From Euborellia annulipes (lineage: Eukaryota; Arthropoda; Insecta; Dermaptera; Anisolabididae), in NCBI GenBank assembly GCA_023213315.1, contig JAKCPI010015697.1, positions 124,001 through 188,000 on the forward strand: 64,000 nucleotides of DNA, given 5' to 3'. Of this stretch, positions 31,788 to 44,097 are shown piece by piece. The notes beneath the pieces are model-generated. The model made no database searches. It was not told the DNA's origin and worked only from the letters and a program-made list of their open reading frames with translations. Position numbers and translations under genes: made by a program. The stretch's first letter is position 1. The number at the start of each line of letters is the position of its first letter.

Positions 31788-32080
31788 GAACTCTCTTTGA
31801 CCTTCCTATTTAATATAAAGCAATTTTGTCCTATTGGCAAAGCATATAGACTCGTTTTCAGCCTCCTCTATTTCGATTTATATTATGTTGGACAGCGATT
31901 GGCCTAGCACCTTCGGGCCATAGAGCCTTCGAGAGGGAAAGAGAGAGAGAGAGAGAGAGACTCCCCCCCTCTCTCACTCCAGTGGAGGGTGGGGAGAAGC
32001 CTTTACTAGTAATAGATAATTGGCAACGATTCAAATTATTTCATTTAGAAAGAATATTCCTTTTTTATGAAAAAAAAATC

Positions 32081-32810
32081 CATTTTTACTTTCTCTTACC
32101 TCTATATATATGTTAATATATATAGAGATAGAAAGTATTGGATTCATGTCAAAAATTCGATGTCGAGATTTTGATGGATATACACGTTTTGAGGTCCCCT
32201 CAATCCAAAAAAGTGGTTTTCGCGACATGATCTGTCTGTGAACAAAATATGTCAAGAACGAAAAGAGCAAGGAGGTTGAAATTTTATATTTAAGTTAGGT
32301 ACCCCTCCTGACACGAAGTTTTTGAACAAAATCGACCAAATAGTATTTGTTAGTACTTTATTGATATACTTTTTCAGTTTTTTTTTCCTATTTTCTCAAA
32401 ATTCACTCCAACGATTTTGATTAAAATTCAAAAATCAATTATTTTTTAGATGCTCTTTAAAATGTATATTCTCAGTTCAAGGGCGGATCCAGAGGTGTTT
32501 CTCGGGGGGGGGGTAATCTGGTGTGACTCGTCGCACAGCACATTATTTTTTCTTAATTTCGGTAATTTAAAGGCGCATTCTGTCTTGTTGGCCAGAATAT
32601 AAATACAAATCAAATTTTTAAGTATTAATTTTTAAAATTTTACATTAAAAATAAATTTTTTGGCGAAAAAAAAGGTATTTTTTCCAAATCTCGGGGGGGG
32701 GGGGGTAATTACCCCCTTTACCCCCCCCCCTGTATCCGCCTATGTCTCAGTTTGCCATTGAACTCTTCTGAAGACCACTTTACTCTTATACTTCATAGGA
32801 AAGATAGTCA
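32081..32810 (+). repeat. Dispersed repeat copy, interrupted by a MITE
   Basis: Runs from the ACTTTCTCTTACC hairpin through GTACTTTATTGATATAC and TTTAGATGCTCTTT to AATGTATATTCTCA. Broken by the MITE at 32478-32744, then resumes with TTTGCCATTGAACTCTTCTG. The nesting shows the repeat was in place first. Confidence 0.75.
32478..32744. mobile_element. CAAGGGCGGAT MITE family, copy 2
   Basis: Ends CAAGGGCGGATCCAGAGG and TGTATCCGCCTATG, exact duplication TCTCAGTT (32470-32477, 32745-32752). The interior carries TCTGGTGTGACTCGTCGCAC and a TTTTTAAGTATTAATTTTTA block shared with copies 3 and 4. Confidence 0.9.
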
Positions 32811-33531
32811 GCGCTGTAGTCAGACAATTTTTTTCAGGTGGGGGAGGGGGGGAATTCGGTTGATCCTCCCCTCCTTTTAAAGAATATAAAATATTTTCTA
32901 ATTTGCAAAAGTTAACACCATGTTTTTCTTTATTTATTATATTTTTTATTAATACTTTTTTGGGATTTCAGGGGGTGGGGGGGGGGGTGAAGGGATTTGG
33001 ACTCCCATAACCCCCCTAACCATGTTTATGGTCCTGCATCAAATATAGATCAATGTATTATTTAAAAAACAACAGGTAGTTACTGTAGTTCCTAAATTAC
33101 GAAGCCCTTGCGTTGACTATAATACTGGATATAAAATTTGATATTCAATTTTTAATGAAAATTAAATTTAAATAAGTGACGTCAACTTTATAAAATGAAA
33201 AGCATTTATATATTACAGAGTTTATATATTAAAATTATCTAGCGCCCTTTTAGGCTATTGTGAATGTTTAATTTTTTTGTCACTAGAGGGCTCTGATTAT
33301 CTTTGCCCTTATAATTTGCTGATTTATAGTCATCAAAATATTTTCCTTAATTTATATAATATATATGTTTATTAAATTTAATTTAGTAAATCAAGTTTTA
33401 TAATTTGTGTAATAAATTAATTAGCTGCGATCTTTGATATAATGATAAATAGAGAAGCACTTGAGGCGAAAGGGCGGTAGTGCTTTGGAAGTGAGTTTAT
33501 ATGACTAGGGAGCTCGCTTGGAGCTTCAGGC

Positions 33532-33674
33532 ATCTTTGCGCAGCGGCAATATCGTAACCCATGAGGTCTATCCGAGGTGCGATTATTGCTAGTTGAAAAC
33601 TTTTACCAATACCCCGCCAAGTGGACTTGAAATATAGTCCACAAGGCAATTTTTGAAAGTCCTTCCGAGGACTA
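33532..33674 (+). ncRNA. U4: U4 spliceosomal snRNA
   Basis: Full-length match to U4 as I know it: CTTTGCGCAGCGGCAATATC at the 5' end (U6-pairing stem II), CCCATGAGGTCTATCCGAGG (5' stem-loop with the 15.5K kink-turn), GCGATTATTGCTAGTTGAAA (U6-pairing stem I), ACCAATACCCCGCC, GGACTTGAAATATAGTCC (central stem-loop), the Sm site CAATTTTTGA at about 33647, and a 3' terminal stem (AGTCCTTCCGAGGACT). Length about 143 nt is normal. It escorts U6 into the tri-snRNP before splicing. No obvious truncation or A-tail, so it is likely a gene rather than a retropseudogene. PSE and 3' box were not identified. Confidence 0.92.
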
Positions 33675-34194
33675 ACTAATAATTTGAAAATTAGAAATTA
33701 CATTCAACTCTGCAACTCTGGAAAATTGCCACAAAATAGATGTGGGATGGCTATGTTTATTCAACAAATAAAATTGCGAGGAATTTTAAGGAAGAACAAA
33801 AAAAGTGAAAAAATTTATTTATTTCATCTTCATTAAAATCTATTATCTCTCATGTAAGGTTTCAGACAAGAGTGTGGACCATCTTGTAATTAAAACAACT
33901 TCTGTGTGATTTGGGATCCAATGGGATATTAGGGCAGGTTGAATCTAGCGATGTGGTGTCGAAAATAAAGTATCGATACTTGTACTTGGTATCAGATCGA
34001 TAGGAAGTATGGAAGAAAAGTATCGATACCAGTAAGTATCGAATACTTTTTTAAGTATAAGTATTACACCAGAAGATCAGTGCGATAATCCATTTCTCAG
34101 AGAAATGATCTCCAGAGCTTCCTGGAGGATCAATCCCCCCCCTACAAGAAAGTAACATTTTAATTTGTTTTATCTAAAAAATATTTGTTTTTTG

Positions 34195-34866
34195 AATTTT
34201 AATCAAAATCTTTAGAGCGAATTTTGAGAAATCGGAAAAAATGACAAAATACATTAGTGAAGTACTAGTAGCCTTTGGCTGATGTGATTGAAGTTTCTTG
34301 AAATACTTGCGACATAGGTACTTGGCTTAAGTATAAAATTTGAGTGTCGAGAGCTTTTTCGTTTTTGAGTAATTCCCATTAACCCATATTTTTTGATATT
34401 TCACTTGAAATTAATTTAATTTATTGTGAAAAAATCTTAAATTTCAAGAAGATCGATTCCGGTTAAAATATCAAAACATAATGTTTATGTAAATTTCTCT
34501 GAAAGAGATTTTATTGCTTTTAAATGTCTGTTTTATTGCTTTTCTTGAAATTGCCATTAAAAGGAGGCGATTCCTTTTAGCTTGAATTTGACGTCATTTT
34601 CACAATCATTTGAATGAATTTCAACTGAAATATCAAAAAGTGTGAATTAAATTAAATAACTCAATAAGGAAAGAACTCTCGGCACTCAAATTTTATACTT
34701 TAGCTAAGTATTCATGTCCCAAGCATGGGCAGGAATTCCATTCCAATCGACCAAAACAAATGGTAGGTAGTACAGTACTAGTAGGCTTCCGAGTAGGTAC
34801 TTTACTGATGTATTTTTTCAATTTTTTTGGATTTATTATTCTCACAATTGGCTTTAACAATTTTGT
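34195..34866. repeat. Foldback repeat related to the dispersed repeat
   Basis: The two halves mirror each other about 34530: TTTTTGATATTTCACTTGAAA is mirrored by TTTCAACTGAAATATCAAAA, with GTACTAGTAGCC on one side and AGTACTAGTAGGC on the other. The outer parts share the GTACTAGTA and AATCAAAATC motifs of the 26646 family. Confidence 0.6.
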
Positions 34867-34899
34867 TTAAAAATCAATTACATTTGAATGTGTGTGTGA

Positions 34900-36030
34900 G
34901 TGTGAATGAGTGGGTGGACGCTTTGATAGGAATTATCAGGATTACCAATTATCGGGAGTGCGAAATTTAAAAAAAATCCTCTGGGAGCCGGCAAATTTAT
35001 TTATTATTAGGGGAATTTTTAATTTGTACGAATTATCCGGAAATACGAATAATTGGGGTACGAAATATCGGAATTGCACTGAATTTTATATTCTTTAAAA
35101 CTTATTTATTTGGGAGAGGGATCATCTCAACCCTTCCCCCCTCCCGAAAAAATATTCTGACTACTGCACTGATTAGAGAGACAAGGATCAGATCCCTTCT
35201 TTAGTGCATTCAGATTATTGAATGAGTCATTAACAATCGATTGTTAAGGATGCAATTATAATACCTCAGAAGTATTTCAAGGCTTTCAAAATTGCTAAGG
35301 CCTCGATTGGGAAAATAAAACTTCCTAAGGAATCAAGCAAATGATTCATTTACTCAGGGCCGTAGGTAGATTTTTTCGGGGCAGGGGAGGGAGAAGTTAA
35401 TGCACCTGATTGTTTCCTAAAAATTAAGCATCATTAAAAACTTGAAATTAAAACAAAAATAAAATAATAATGAGAAAAATAAGACTCGGCAAATAAATGA
35501 GACGCGAAAAAAAAAAACCAACAAAAGATGAATCATTAAAACATGGTGAAAGTTTTAATTTTCAAGTTATAAATATAAATATGAATAATCGTAGAAATCT
35601 CTTTTCTTCTTCATCAAAATATATCCATACATTTAAGAGAGCAATTAATTGTAAATTTTTTTGTTGTTAGTAAATTGTGCCTATCATCTTGCTTATTATA
35701 ATATTTTCACTTTTTTAATCATATAGGCTAATTTAATTTCTATCTTTTATTTAGTGTTAACTTAAACTGCTTTGAATGAGATATTTTTTTTTATTTTGGT
35801 AAAATAGATCAGTGATTTCTAAATTTTTTTATTTCGTCACCTTAAAAAAAAAATTTAATTTAATTTACGACATCCTTTAATAAAATTACATTCGTATGGA
35901 AGTTTTAATAATCGAAATTCTGTTTTTTTTTTCGGTCCTATCATTTTTTGCCAACGATAACTTGAATTGTTCGGATTATCCGAACCTCTCCCCCCCCCTC
36001 CGAAAAAGGTTTATGGTTACGACCCTGAAT
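34900..36030. repeat. Degenerate repeats and a hAT-like fragment
   Basis: 34915-35100 has repeated GAATTATCAGG / GAATTATCCGG blocks. From 35356 (CAGGGCCGTAGG) to 36026 (GTTACGACCCTG) the ends are inverted and G/C runs are present as in the hAT MITEs, but no clean target duplication. The interior is AT-rich without a gene. Confidence 0.4.
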
Positions 36031-36435
36031 ATAGTAATAATAAATAGTATTTGTAGTAAATGAAAGGTTGACGATTAGACGATTTTATAGAGACCCTGTA
36101 AAAAAATTTGATGATTTCAATTTTTTTGTTGTAAAATAAACAATAGATACTAAATTTATATAGTTGAATTATTTTAAAAACTCTGAAAAATGTTTCAAAT
36201 GGTGATAATTTTCTAATATTTAGAATTTTCGAGTAAATTTGGAATTTACTAATATTAGAATTTTCGAGTAAATGTGTGGTAATTTACAAATATTTAGCAA
36301 TTTTACAATCAAATGTTTGTAATTTTACTAATATTTAGAAAAAAGAAAAAAATTTACGACTACATAGGTTATTGACTAGGGACTCTCTACCTGAATGGAG
36401 TGAAGTAAATATTTTATTTAATGAAAAATTCCTCC

Positions 36436-36503
36436 AGGATTTGAACACTGAACTTTTTGTAGAAGCTTGGCCTAGTCCATTTGACCATCGAATCACCTGT
36501 TAA
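36436..36503 (-). mobile_element. tRNA-like SINE head
   Basis: On -, GATGGTCAAATGGACTAGGC (A-box region) and GTTCAAATCC (B box) are spaced as in a tRNA. The arms do not fold fully, so a SINE head is preferred. Confidence 0.45.
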
Positions 36504-38390
36504 TAATGATATATCTCTGTATTTGGATCAAGTATGACCTCACTGTAAACTATTTTTACTAAATAATAAAATAAAAAATAAACTTAAAGTTATCATAATA
36601 TTATTATTTTGTATATTATAACTTAAATAAATCCATATAGTGAAAAATGTCTTTATTAGAAAGCTAAAAAGAGTCGAAACAAAGTCGGATGTTGGATTAA
36701 AGGAAAATTATTTTGTAGAAAATTAGAAATTTGTAAAATTATTAAAATTACAAATTTATAATGGTTTTAATAGAAATGTATGGAAATTATTTCTATAAGA
36801 GAATGAAAGATGGGTGATGTTATGTTAATAATGTAGGATTTAGGAAAATTGTTTATAAAATAAAAAAAAGTATAACATATAGCAACAATATAAACATGTA
36901 AGTAATAAAACATAGAGGCTTTAATTTTAAATCCATTAATCCTTAAATATTTCTTTTATAAATGGATACCCCAATATCCCAGGGTCGTAAATTTTACACG
37001 TATACTGACTACTTACTGAAAAAAATATGAAAAAAAAAATTAAATAACAATTATGGATTATAATTGTTAATTATTTGCATCATTTAACCGTGGACAAAGT
37101 GAGATTACCATTTTTATATAATTTATTATTATTATCACATGATGATTATCTTTTTTTTAGAGTATTTTTTTTGTTTATATAAACAAATATAAATTATAAT
37201 AAAATAAATAAATCCGAGAGAGCGAAAAAAAAAGAGAAAGAGATTTTCTTTTTGTTGTCCTCATTTCCCATAAGAGAGTGATCCTCTCGCTAAATTCCTG
37301 ATATGGACACAAGCCAAGGACATCACAGACCAATTACTATTGTTTTTTTTTTTTTTTTTATTTAAGTATAGATAGGATACATTTTTCAAAACAAAGAAAA
37401 ATTTTCTGTTAATAATAGAAATTTGAAAATTTCATGTTTGGTATTTTTTTAAGTTTTGAAGGCTAAAATTAATTTAAATTAATCAATTGATTATTTTTCA
37501 AAATACTGATGTGTTTCATATCTATAGGGTTGATTTTGGGAAAAGCGAAAAAACTAAAAAAGTACATTAGTAAATTACTAGTACTTTTTACTCGATTTTA
37601 TTTAAAATTCTCGAGACCCCTAAGAGGGTACTACCCTACTACCCTACTGGGTACTAAGCTTAAATTTCAAATTTGATCTAGAGATTTCTCGTTTTTAAGT
37701 TATTTAGTTAACTCACATTTTTTTGATATTTAAGCTTAACTTGAAATTCATTAAATTTATTGTGAAAAAAACTAAAATTCAAGCTAATATGGAATCACCT
37801 CTTTTAATGGCAATTTTAAGAAAACCAATTAAACAGGCTTTTAAAAGCAATCAAATCTTTTTCTTAGAAATTTAGGTAAATATTTTAACAGGAATTGAAC
37901 TTCTTAGAATTTAGAGTTTTTTCACAATAAATTTAATGAATTTCAAGTGAAATATCAAAAAATGTGAACTAGATATAATAACTAAAAAGGAAAAATCTAT
38001 CGATATTCAAATTTTATATTTAAGCTAAATACCCATTTCGTATGCGACTCAAGGAATTTCAATAAAATCGGCTAAAGAGTAATAGTACTTTACTGATGTA
38101 CTTTTCTAGTTTTTTTTACTTTCCCAAAATCAACACTATAATCATATTACTTTGTATTAATATTATTTCTGATGATGATCACAAGTGTGTATCAAGTGCC
38201 TATATTCGAGTGTTTCATTAATTTTTACTAATTATAATGTTTCAACTAAAGCCAACAATTACCCTCTAATTTAACAAAAATGACATCTCTGAATGCCAAA
38301 GAGACTATTTTCTCTCTAGGCCTCTCAGCTCGGGGCGGAGGGGGGTTCCTATGTTTATAAATTTTACATCTTCATTTCTAATGTATTGTC
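36504..38390. repeat. AT-rich intergenic with one foldback repeat
   Basis: Mostly featureless. 37520-38118 is a foldback related to 34195-34866: AAAAAAGTACATTAGTAAA on the left is mirrored by TTTACTGATGTACTTTTC on the right, centred near 37830. No gene seen. Confidence 0.5.
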
Positions 38391-38600
38391 GGGCCCTCGG
38401 ACTTGGCGCAGTTGGTAGTGAGCCTGCCTTGTATACCAAGGATCGAGGGTTTGCTGTTGCTCCCAGGCAGTCCGATGATTTTATTTAAGCCATTTAGATA
38501 CTAAATGGCTTAAGTGTTATATGGCCTAAGTTGTCGAAAAGACTGTGTGAATGTGAGTGGAATGGGAAAAAAGTGTGCGTTAAAAAAAATAAAAAATGTA
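38391..38600 (+). mobile_element. tRNA-derived SINE, most complete copy
   Basis: GGGCCCTCGGACTTGGCGCAG (A-box region), then GTATACCAAGG, a damaged B box, CCCAGGCAGTCCGATG, a short palindrome (TTTAAGCCATTTAG / CTAAATGGCTTAA), CCTAAGTTGTCGAAAAGACT and an A-rich tail. Confidence 0.75.
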
Positions 38601-38619
38601 TTGTCGGAAACTAATTATG

Positions 38620-39370
38620 TTTTGACACAAAAAAAATGGTGTGACAAGCAAGAGTAAGTTAGGTGCTGTGCTACCAGTTTATAGTTCGCAGTATATTTAT
38701 GATCAATTCATGCGACGGATGTTTCTTGTTTTGTTATCTTGGACAGAGAGATGCATTTGTATGATTCAAAATTTCATTTTTTCAGCGATAATGATCACGT
38801 CTAGTTAGAGAATTGATTTATTGTCATAAAATGTCACACTTTTTTGTGTGATTTCATCTTGATTAAAGGAGAGTAGAATTTCTCTTGATGGATTACGAAT
38901 GCATGAGTTGAGAGAGCAGAGCAAGTTTTCTCCTCTTCTTTGTTTATGTTAGTTTTGTATAGATGGGATGCTTGGCTGCTCATGCTCATACGTGCAGGTC
39001 ACCTCACATCAGGTGCACCAAGCTGTGCTGCTTATTGTTAATTCTCTTAATGATGACAAACACGACGTCAAAGATGATGATGCTGATGATGACGTCCGTT
39101 TAAATAGAAAGTGCTTCCTTCCTTCCTTCCTGACCCATTTTCAATATAACATTTGTGTTTTTTTTTTTTTTAATTCCCACAACCTTCTCAACATACGTAC
39201 TATAAAATTAATGTATGTCAGCGGATTTATTTATTCGAAATCTGATCAAAAGAAAAAAAACTATTTTTTCTTTCTTTTCCTTTGAAGGAAAGAGGAGAGA
39301 GGCGAGACACATGTATACGCTAAATCAGAGGATAAGAGGGGGGGTGGGATATCGATGTCTTAACAATCGG
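38620..39370. other. Mostly single-copy sequence, no gene recognised
   Basis: Starts with a fragment of the hairpin repeat (38635-38680). 38940-39130 is less AT-rich and contains CACATCAGGTGCACC and a GATGATGATGCTGATGATGACG tract; an open frame from 38968 is not recognisable. It could be a regulatory element. Confidence 0.3.
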
Positions 39371-39371
39371 G

Positions 39372-39870
39372 TGTTTTGAAGTACACATTACTCTTGTACT
39401 TCATAGGAAAAAAATAGGAGCTACGAAGTTGAAATATTATATTTAAGTTAGGTACCCTCCCAGACACTCAAAATAAGCTTTTGAACACAATCGACCAAAA
39501 AGTAGCACTTTACTGATGTACTTTTTTAGTTTTTTTTTTTTTCGATTTCTCAAAATTCCCCCAAAATTGTTTAAAATTCAAAAATCAATTATTTTTTCGA
39601 TGCTCTTTAATATGAATATTCTCATTTTGAACTTGAAGTGTTTTGAAGCCAGGGCCGGATCTAGGGGGGCAGTGGGTGGGTGAGCCCCGGGCGGCAGATA
39701 TCAGGGGGCGGCAATTAAAGAAAAATATACTAAAAAAAGGTAAAATGATATGAATTCTGTATAGAAAATTTTAAGGAGGGGGAGGAAAATTAAATTTTGC
39801 CCCCCCCCCTAAAAAATCTCCTAGTTACGGCTCTGTTTGAAGCACACTTTATTTTGTTACAAAGGGTCGT
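39372..39870 (+). repeat. Dispersed repeat fragment split by a hAT MITE
   Basis: 39430-39640 follows the 26646 family (GTACTTTTTTAGTTT, TTTTTTCGATGCTC). It is interrupted at 39650-39835 and TTTGAAGCACACTTTA continues after it. Confidence 0.6.
39650..39835. mobile_element. hAT-like MITE
   Basis: Ends CAGGGCCGGATCTAGG and CCTAGTTACGGCTCTG, exact duplication TTTGAAGC (39642-39649, 39836-39843). Sister of 20513-20681. Confidence 0.87.
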
Positions 39871-41769
39871 TTGGCCTATTGTCTACTTTGAAAAAGGTAT
39901 TTCTCACACAGATAAGAAACCTTTAGTGTGAGTGTGTGATGTGGGCTGCCTAACTACCAGGCTTTAGTCTCAATACTATTTTAATAGATGATACATCACC
40001 TGCAGCAGCCCTGATTACATTATCTATTGAACATTTTTGTATTCCTTTTTTACAGTTTACTAGTTAAAGACATATTAATATCATTCAATTTTTGGTGGAA
40101 GGATTAGGCTTTAGCCAGTACAAATATAATTTTTTTTTTAATTTAGATAAGAATAGATGCATTGGCGCAACAATCTTTTAATAATTACCCATTAAAACAA
40201 AATTTATAAATAATTTATAAGAAACTCATTTATATAAAATTTATAAATTATTCATCTTCTCTATAATATTTTTTTTCTATTTTGGAGAGATTTTTGCCTT
40301 TTCGCTAAGCCCATATTTAATGTATCCTAGTAGAATAATAATTCATGAAAAAGAATAATAGATGTGAACACTTATGTCATCTACTAATCTATTCCTTGTT
40401 CATCTTACGTCACTCATTTATATATTCATACCTTTAATGTTTAAACCAATAATAATTTAAGTACTTCAAAAACTTCAAGTGATTTTATCATTAAGTCAAG
40501 AAAAGAAGGGGACCATGACATAATTTTCCTTAATAAATATATTTATGTAAATAATTTTAAAATTTTCATTCGGAAATCAAATAGCCTATTGTCATTAATT
40601 TTTTTTTCTTTCTCTTATTTTAATGAAATATGGGAATAAATTTTTTGAATTAAATGTAACCGATTAGCAGAAAGAATAAGCTGCTAGTCTATTTGAAGGC
40701 AACGTTAGATCAAATCTAATACTTCGAAATTTTATTTTGCTACTGATTCCCTTCATTAGGAAATTTAATCGCTTTTCAAATATTCTTTGTCTTAATATTT
40801 CACAAGAGCTAAATGTGATGGATAGGACTTGAAATACAAATTTTTGAATTCCTGGGCTTTTTTTAAATTTAAATATCTCAAATTCAGAAAAAAATAAGCC
40901 TCAAAGTCATCCAATGAGAAGCCAAACGAAGTTAAATTAATTTTAAAAAATTTCATCGCTTAAGACGGGAATCGAGACCTTTGCCCTCTAACACATGAGA
41001 TGAGATCTCTTCCTCTAGGTCCAGGGACTTTTTATTCTATTTAATTTTAATTTATTAGATATGAATAGTTAAACGTAAGAATTTTAATTGGTTTTTTTAA
41101 GACTAAAGATAAATTGAGAATAGTAAATATACGTAATGTCATGGTCAGAATCACCCGTCAGCTAATTAATCAAGTTTTTATTATATAGTGGGAAATTTGA
41201 ACTGCCACTCCTAAATAATTCTCTAGAAACATGTAGGCCTAAGGAGTGTAATTAAAGATTTATAAAATAAAATAATAGACGTAAAATCGTTATGAAAATT
41301 TGTAAAATTTATATAATTTTATAGGAGAAATAAAAAACACTAGGCTATAAAATTATTCTTGTGTCGAAATACATATGTTGAAAAGTTAATAAATCATTGA
41401 AACTTAAGATCTAGTGTTTTTAAATTCTCCTATAAACTAAAATGTTTCAACTAATACCTATGGTTGACAGTTTAAATCTAAATCTACTGTATAATATTAA
41501 AAATATTTTCTTTATAAATTACGAGAAAAGAGGAGGGCAAACTGCCCAAAAGCCAAAAGTTTTTTATCTTGGTCTTGAAGAGTTTATTTTTTTGCAAGAT
41601 TGAAAATTTTATTAAATTTATTCATGCATTTTTCTTAGTTTATTTTGGGAACCTCTTTCTATCTTTTTTAAATTAATTGTAAGCTCATATACCTAATCTC
41701 TAAACCCTCACACTGATAAAATCAAAATTTTTTAAACAATGTGTTCTTCCTTCCTCTAATTATTGCAAA
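39871..41769. other. AT-rich intergenic, no gene recognised
   Basis: No convincing exon. A tRNA-like SINE head is seen on - at about 41028-40963 (B-box-like GTCTCGATTCCC). Confidence 0.45.
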
Positions 41770-41804
41770 TTTTACTTTCTCTTACCAAAGTATATATGTA
41801 GGCC

Positions 41805-41836
<32 letters not shown>

Positions 41837-42290
41837 AAGTATTGGATTTATGTCAAAAATTCGATGTCAAGATTTTGATGGATAACTTTTGGGCCCCGAA
41901 ACAAAAAAGTGATTTTCGCGGCATGGTCTGTCTGTGAGTGTGTGTGTGTGTGTTCAATTTTAAGCATGATGAATTTGAGCTATGAGGCTGAAATTTTATA
42001 TATAAGTTAAATACCCCCCGGGAGCGTGAAAATAAGCTTTTAATCAAAATCGGCCAAAGAGTACTAGTACTTTACTGATGTAGTTTTTCAGTTTTTTTCG
42101 ATTTTCTCAAAATTTGCTCCAACGATTTTTTTTTAAATTCAAAAATCAATTATTTTTTAGATTCTCTTTAAAATGTATATTCTCATTTTGCCATTAAAAT
42201 CTTCTGAAGATCACTTTACTCTTGTATTTCATTGGAAAGATAGAAGAAATGATTGCCATAGTAACAAAATTCCCACCAAAATTTTCAATA
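41770..42290 (+). repeat. Dispersed repeat copy
   Basis: ACTTTCTCTTACC hairpin with a (TA)n loop, GATTTATGTCAAAAATTCGA, GTCTGTCTGTGAGTGTG, GTACTAGTACTTTACTGATG, TTTTTTAGATTCTC, then AATGATTGCCATAGTAAC. The terminal long hairpin is missing. Confidence 0.75.
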
Positions 42291-44097
42291 AATCTTTGAA
42301 ACTTATAACCTAGTATTATTTAAATTTTCAAATATTAAAGATGAATAAAATTATGGGCCAATTCTTTTCAATTTTCCATTAATTTAATTATTTAGAGCGA
42401 TGCATAATATCTTAATCAGATATTTAATTTATGATACTGTATCATAATAATCATTTATTTATTTAATAATATTAATTAGAATTAATGACGTATGAACGTA
42501 TAGTCAAGTCACTAACTAGATATCTTAACCGTAACAAAATTAATTAAATTTTTTTTCCAATTATAACCATAATAGAGTATTTTTGAAACATGTTTGAAAG
42601 TGTTGTTTGATAGGCATTGAATTGTGCAAATTCTTGATTTAAATATCAATGGTATAGTGAGGAGGAATGTGAAAGGGATTCCATTGGCATTGACCTCACT
42701 TATGTTTTATGGGTCCATTAATTAACATGTGAAGGAGGCTGAGTGAATCTTTCAATCCCAATTCAGTTCATTTTGAGTGATGATTTGGAAAAAAAAACAT
42801 AAATAACCTTGATTAGGAATAATAAATATAATTTAGAGGTTTTCGTTCTAATTTGTTGTTTGAAAATAATAAACCTTGAACAAGAAAAGCAGTTCCGTAT
42901 TAATTATTTGCAGAATATTAAAATAAATAACCACCTTCTAAAAGAAAAATATAATGCAATTTTTCTCTATTAAGGAGCGAAAAGGTGTCGGGACCACCTA
43001 CAGAGAGATCATGCCCTTCCCTCTTTGGAATTGAGAGATACACTCATTCTAGACCTTGTTAAAATCGGGATTCTAATCTCTAGACAAAGGTAAATAAAGG
43101 CATCTGTATTCGCGATTATTGAAAAGGTGATATTCCATTGATTAGAGAATTGGTTCCCTGGAGGGGTTGTCATAAATGACGAATTCTATTGTTAATTGTA
43201 TATACTTTCTATAAAGTGGTCCACAAAATATATAACAAGTGCGTCTGCATGATCTGCTTTAGAAAGGATTTTTTTTTAGAGGGATTAATCAAAAAATTCA
43301 TTGGTTGGCCGTTTTGGTTGCCTATCTAACAGGAACCAAATAATAAAAAACTCGTTAGAGGAGATGTAAATAATCAGCCGACCATATTTTCAACAAGGTT
43401 AAAGGCAAATAAGTAATTTTCAAATTTGATTTAGCCCATTAAATTGATATTAATATTAGCAAAGTAGTTCTTCTTCAGAGGAAAAATTTATTTAAGTTTT
43501 GATTCAATTATTTTGTTATTATTATTGAGTGATATGACCTTTTTGGTGAATTTTTTATATCAACTGGTTTAAAACTGTGAAAAAATTTTATATGTATGTG
43601 TGAAAGTTAATATTATATCTATTTCTTATTGTAGATTTTGTAAGTTTTGTAACTGGCTAAATGGCTTAGGCCAAAGGCCAAAAAAAAAGATTCGATTATT
43701 ATATAGAGGGCTGAGAAACATAGTGTTGTAAGTCAAATTTTTTTAAAAATGAGTTATTTCAATTTTCCATATCTTCTACCATTATGTACTGTACAGTATA
43801 CTAAAGAATATTTCAAAATCATATGCCATCCGGACAAAAGAGATTAGAACATGTGAGTTCAATAAATGGAAAATACCTTTTTTCTCAAAATAACAATCAC
43901 TTGACTTACTCCACTATGTTTCTCAGTCCTCCATATAAGGAAATATATTTTAAAAATAAGAACACCTTCAAAAACTTAAAAGTAGTGCATAATTTTCAGT
44001 CAACTTGAAGAGTGAGTGCCTATTAATACTATGTTTTATTTTCTAATTTAATAGATTTTAATCTTGATGCACAAATCTCTTTTGACTGTGAATTATA
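42291..44097. other. AT-rich, largely single-copy sequence, no gene recognised
   Basis: Neither strand shows a splice-bounded frame I can support. 42960-43210 is less AT-rich and could be a conserved non-coding element or an old exon. Confidence 0.4.

Noticed and set aside
38968..39285. 105-codon frame on +
   Set aside because: It contains a GATGAT repeat and ends in poly(T)-encoded Phe. There are no splice context, domain or homologue that I recognise.
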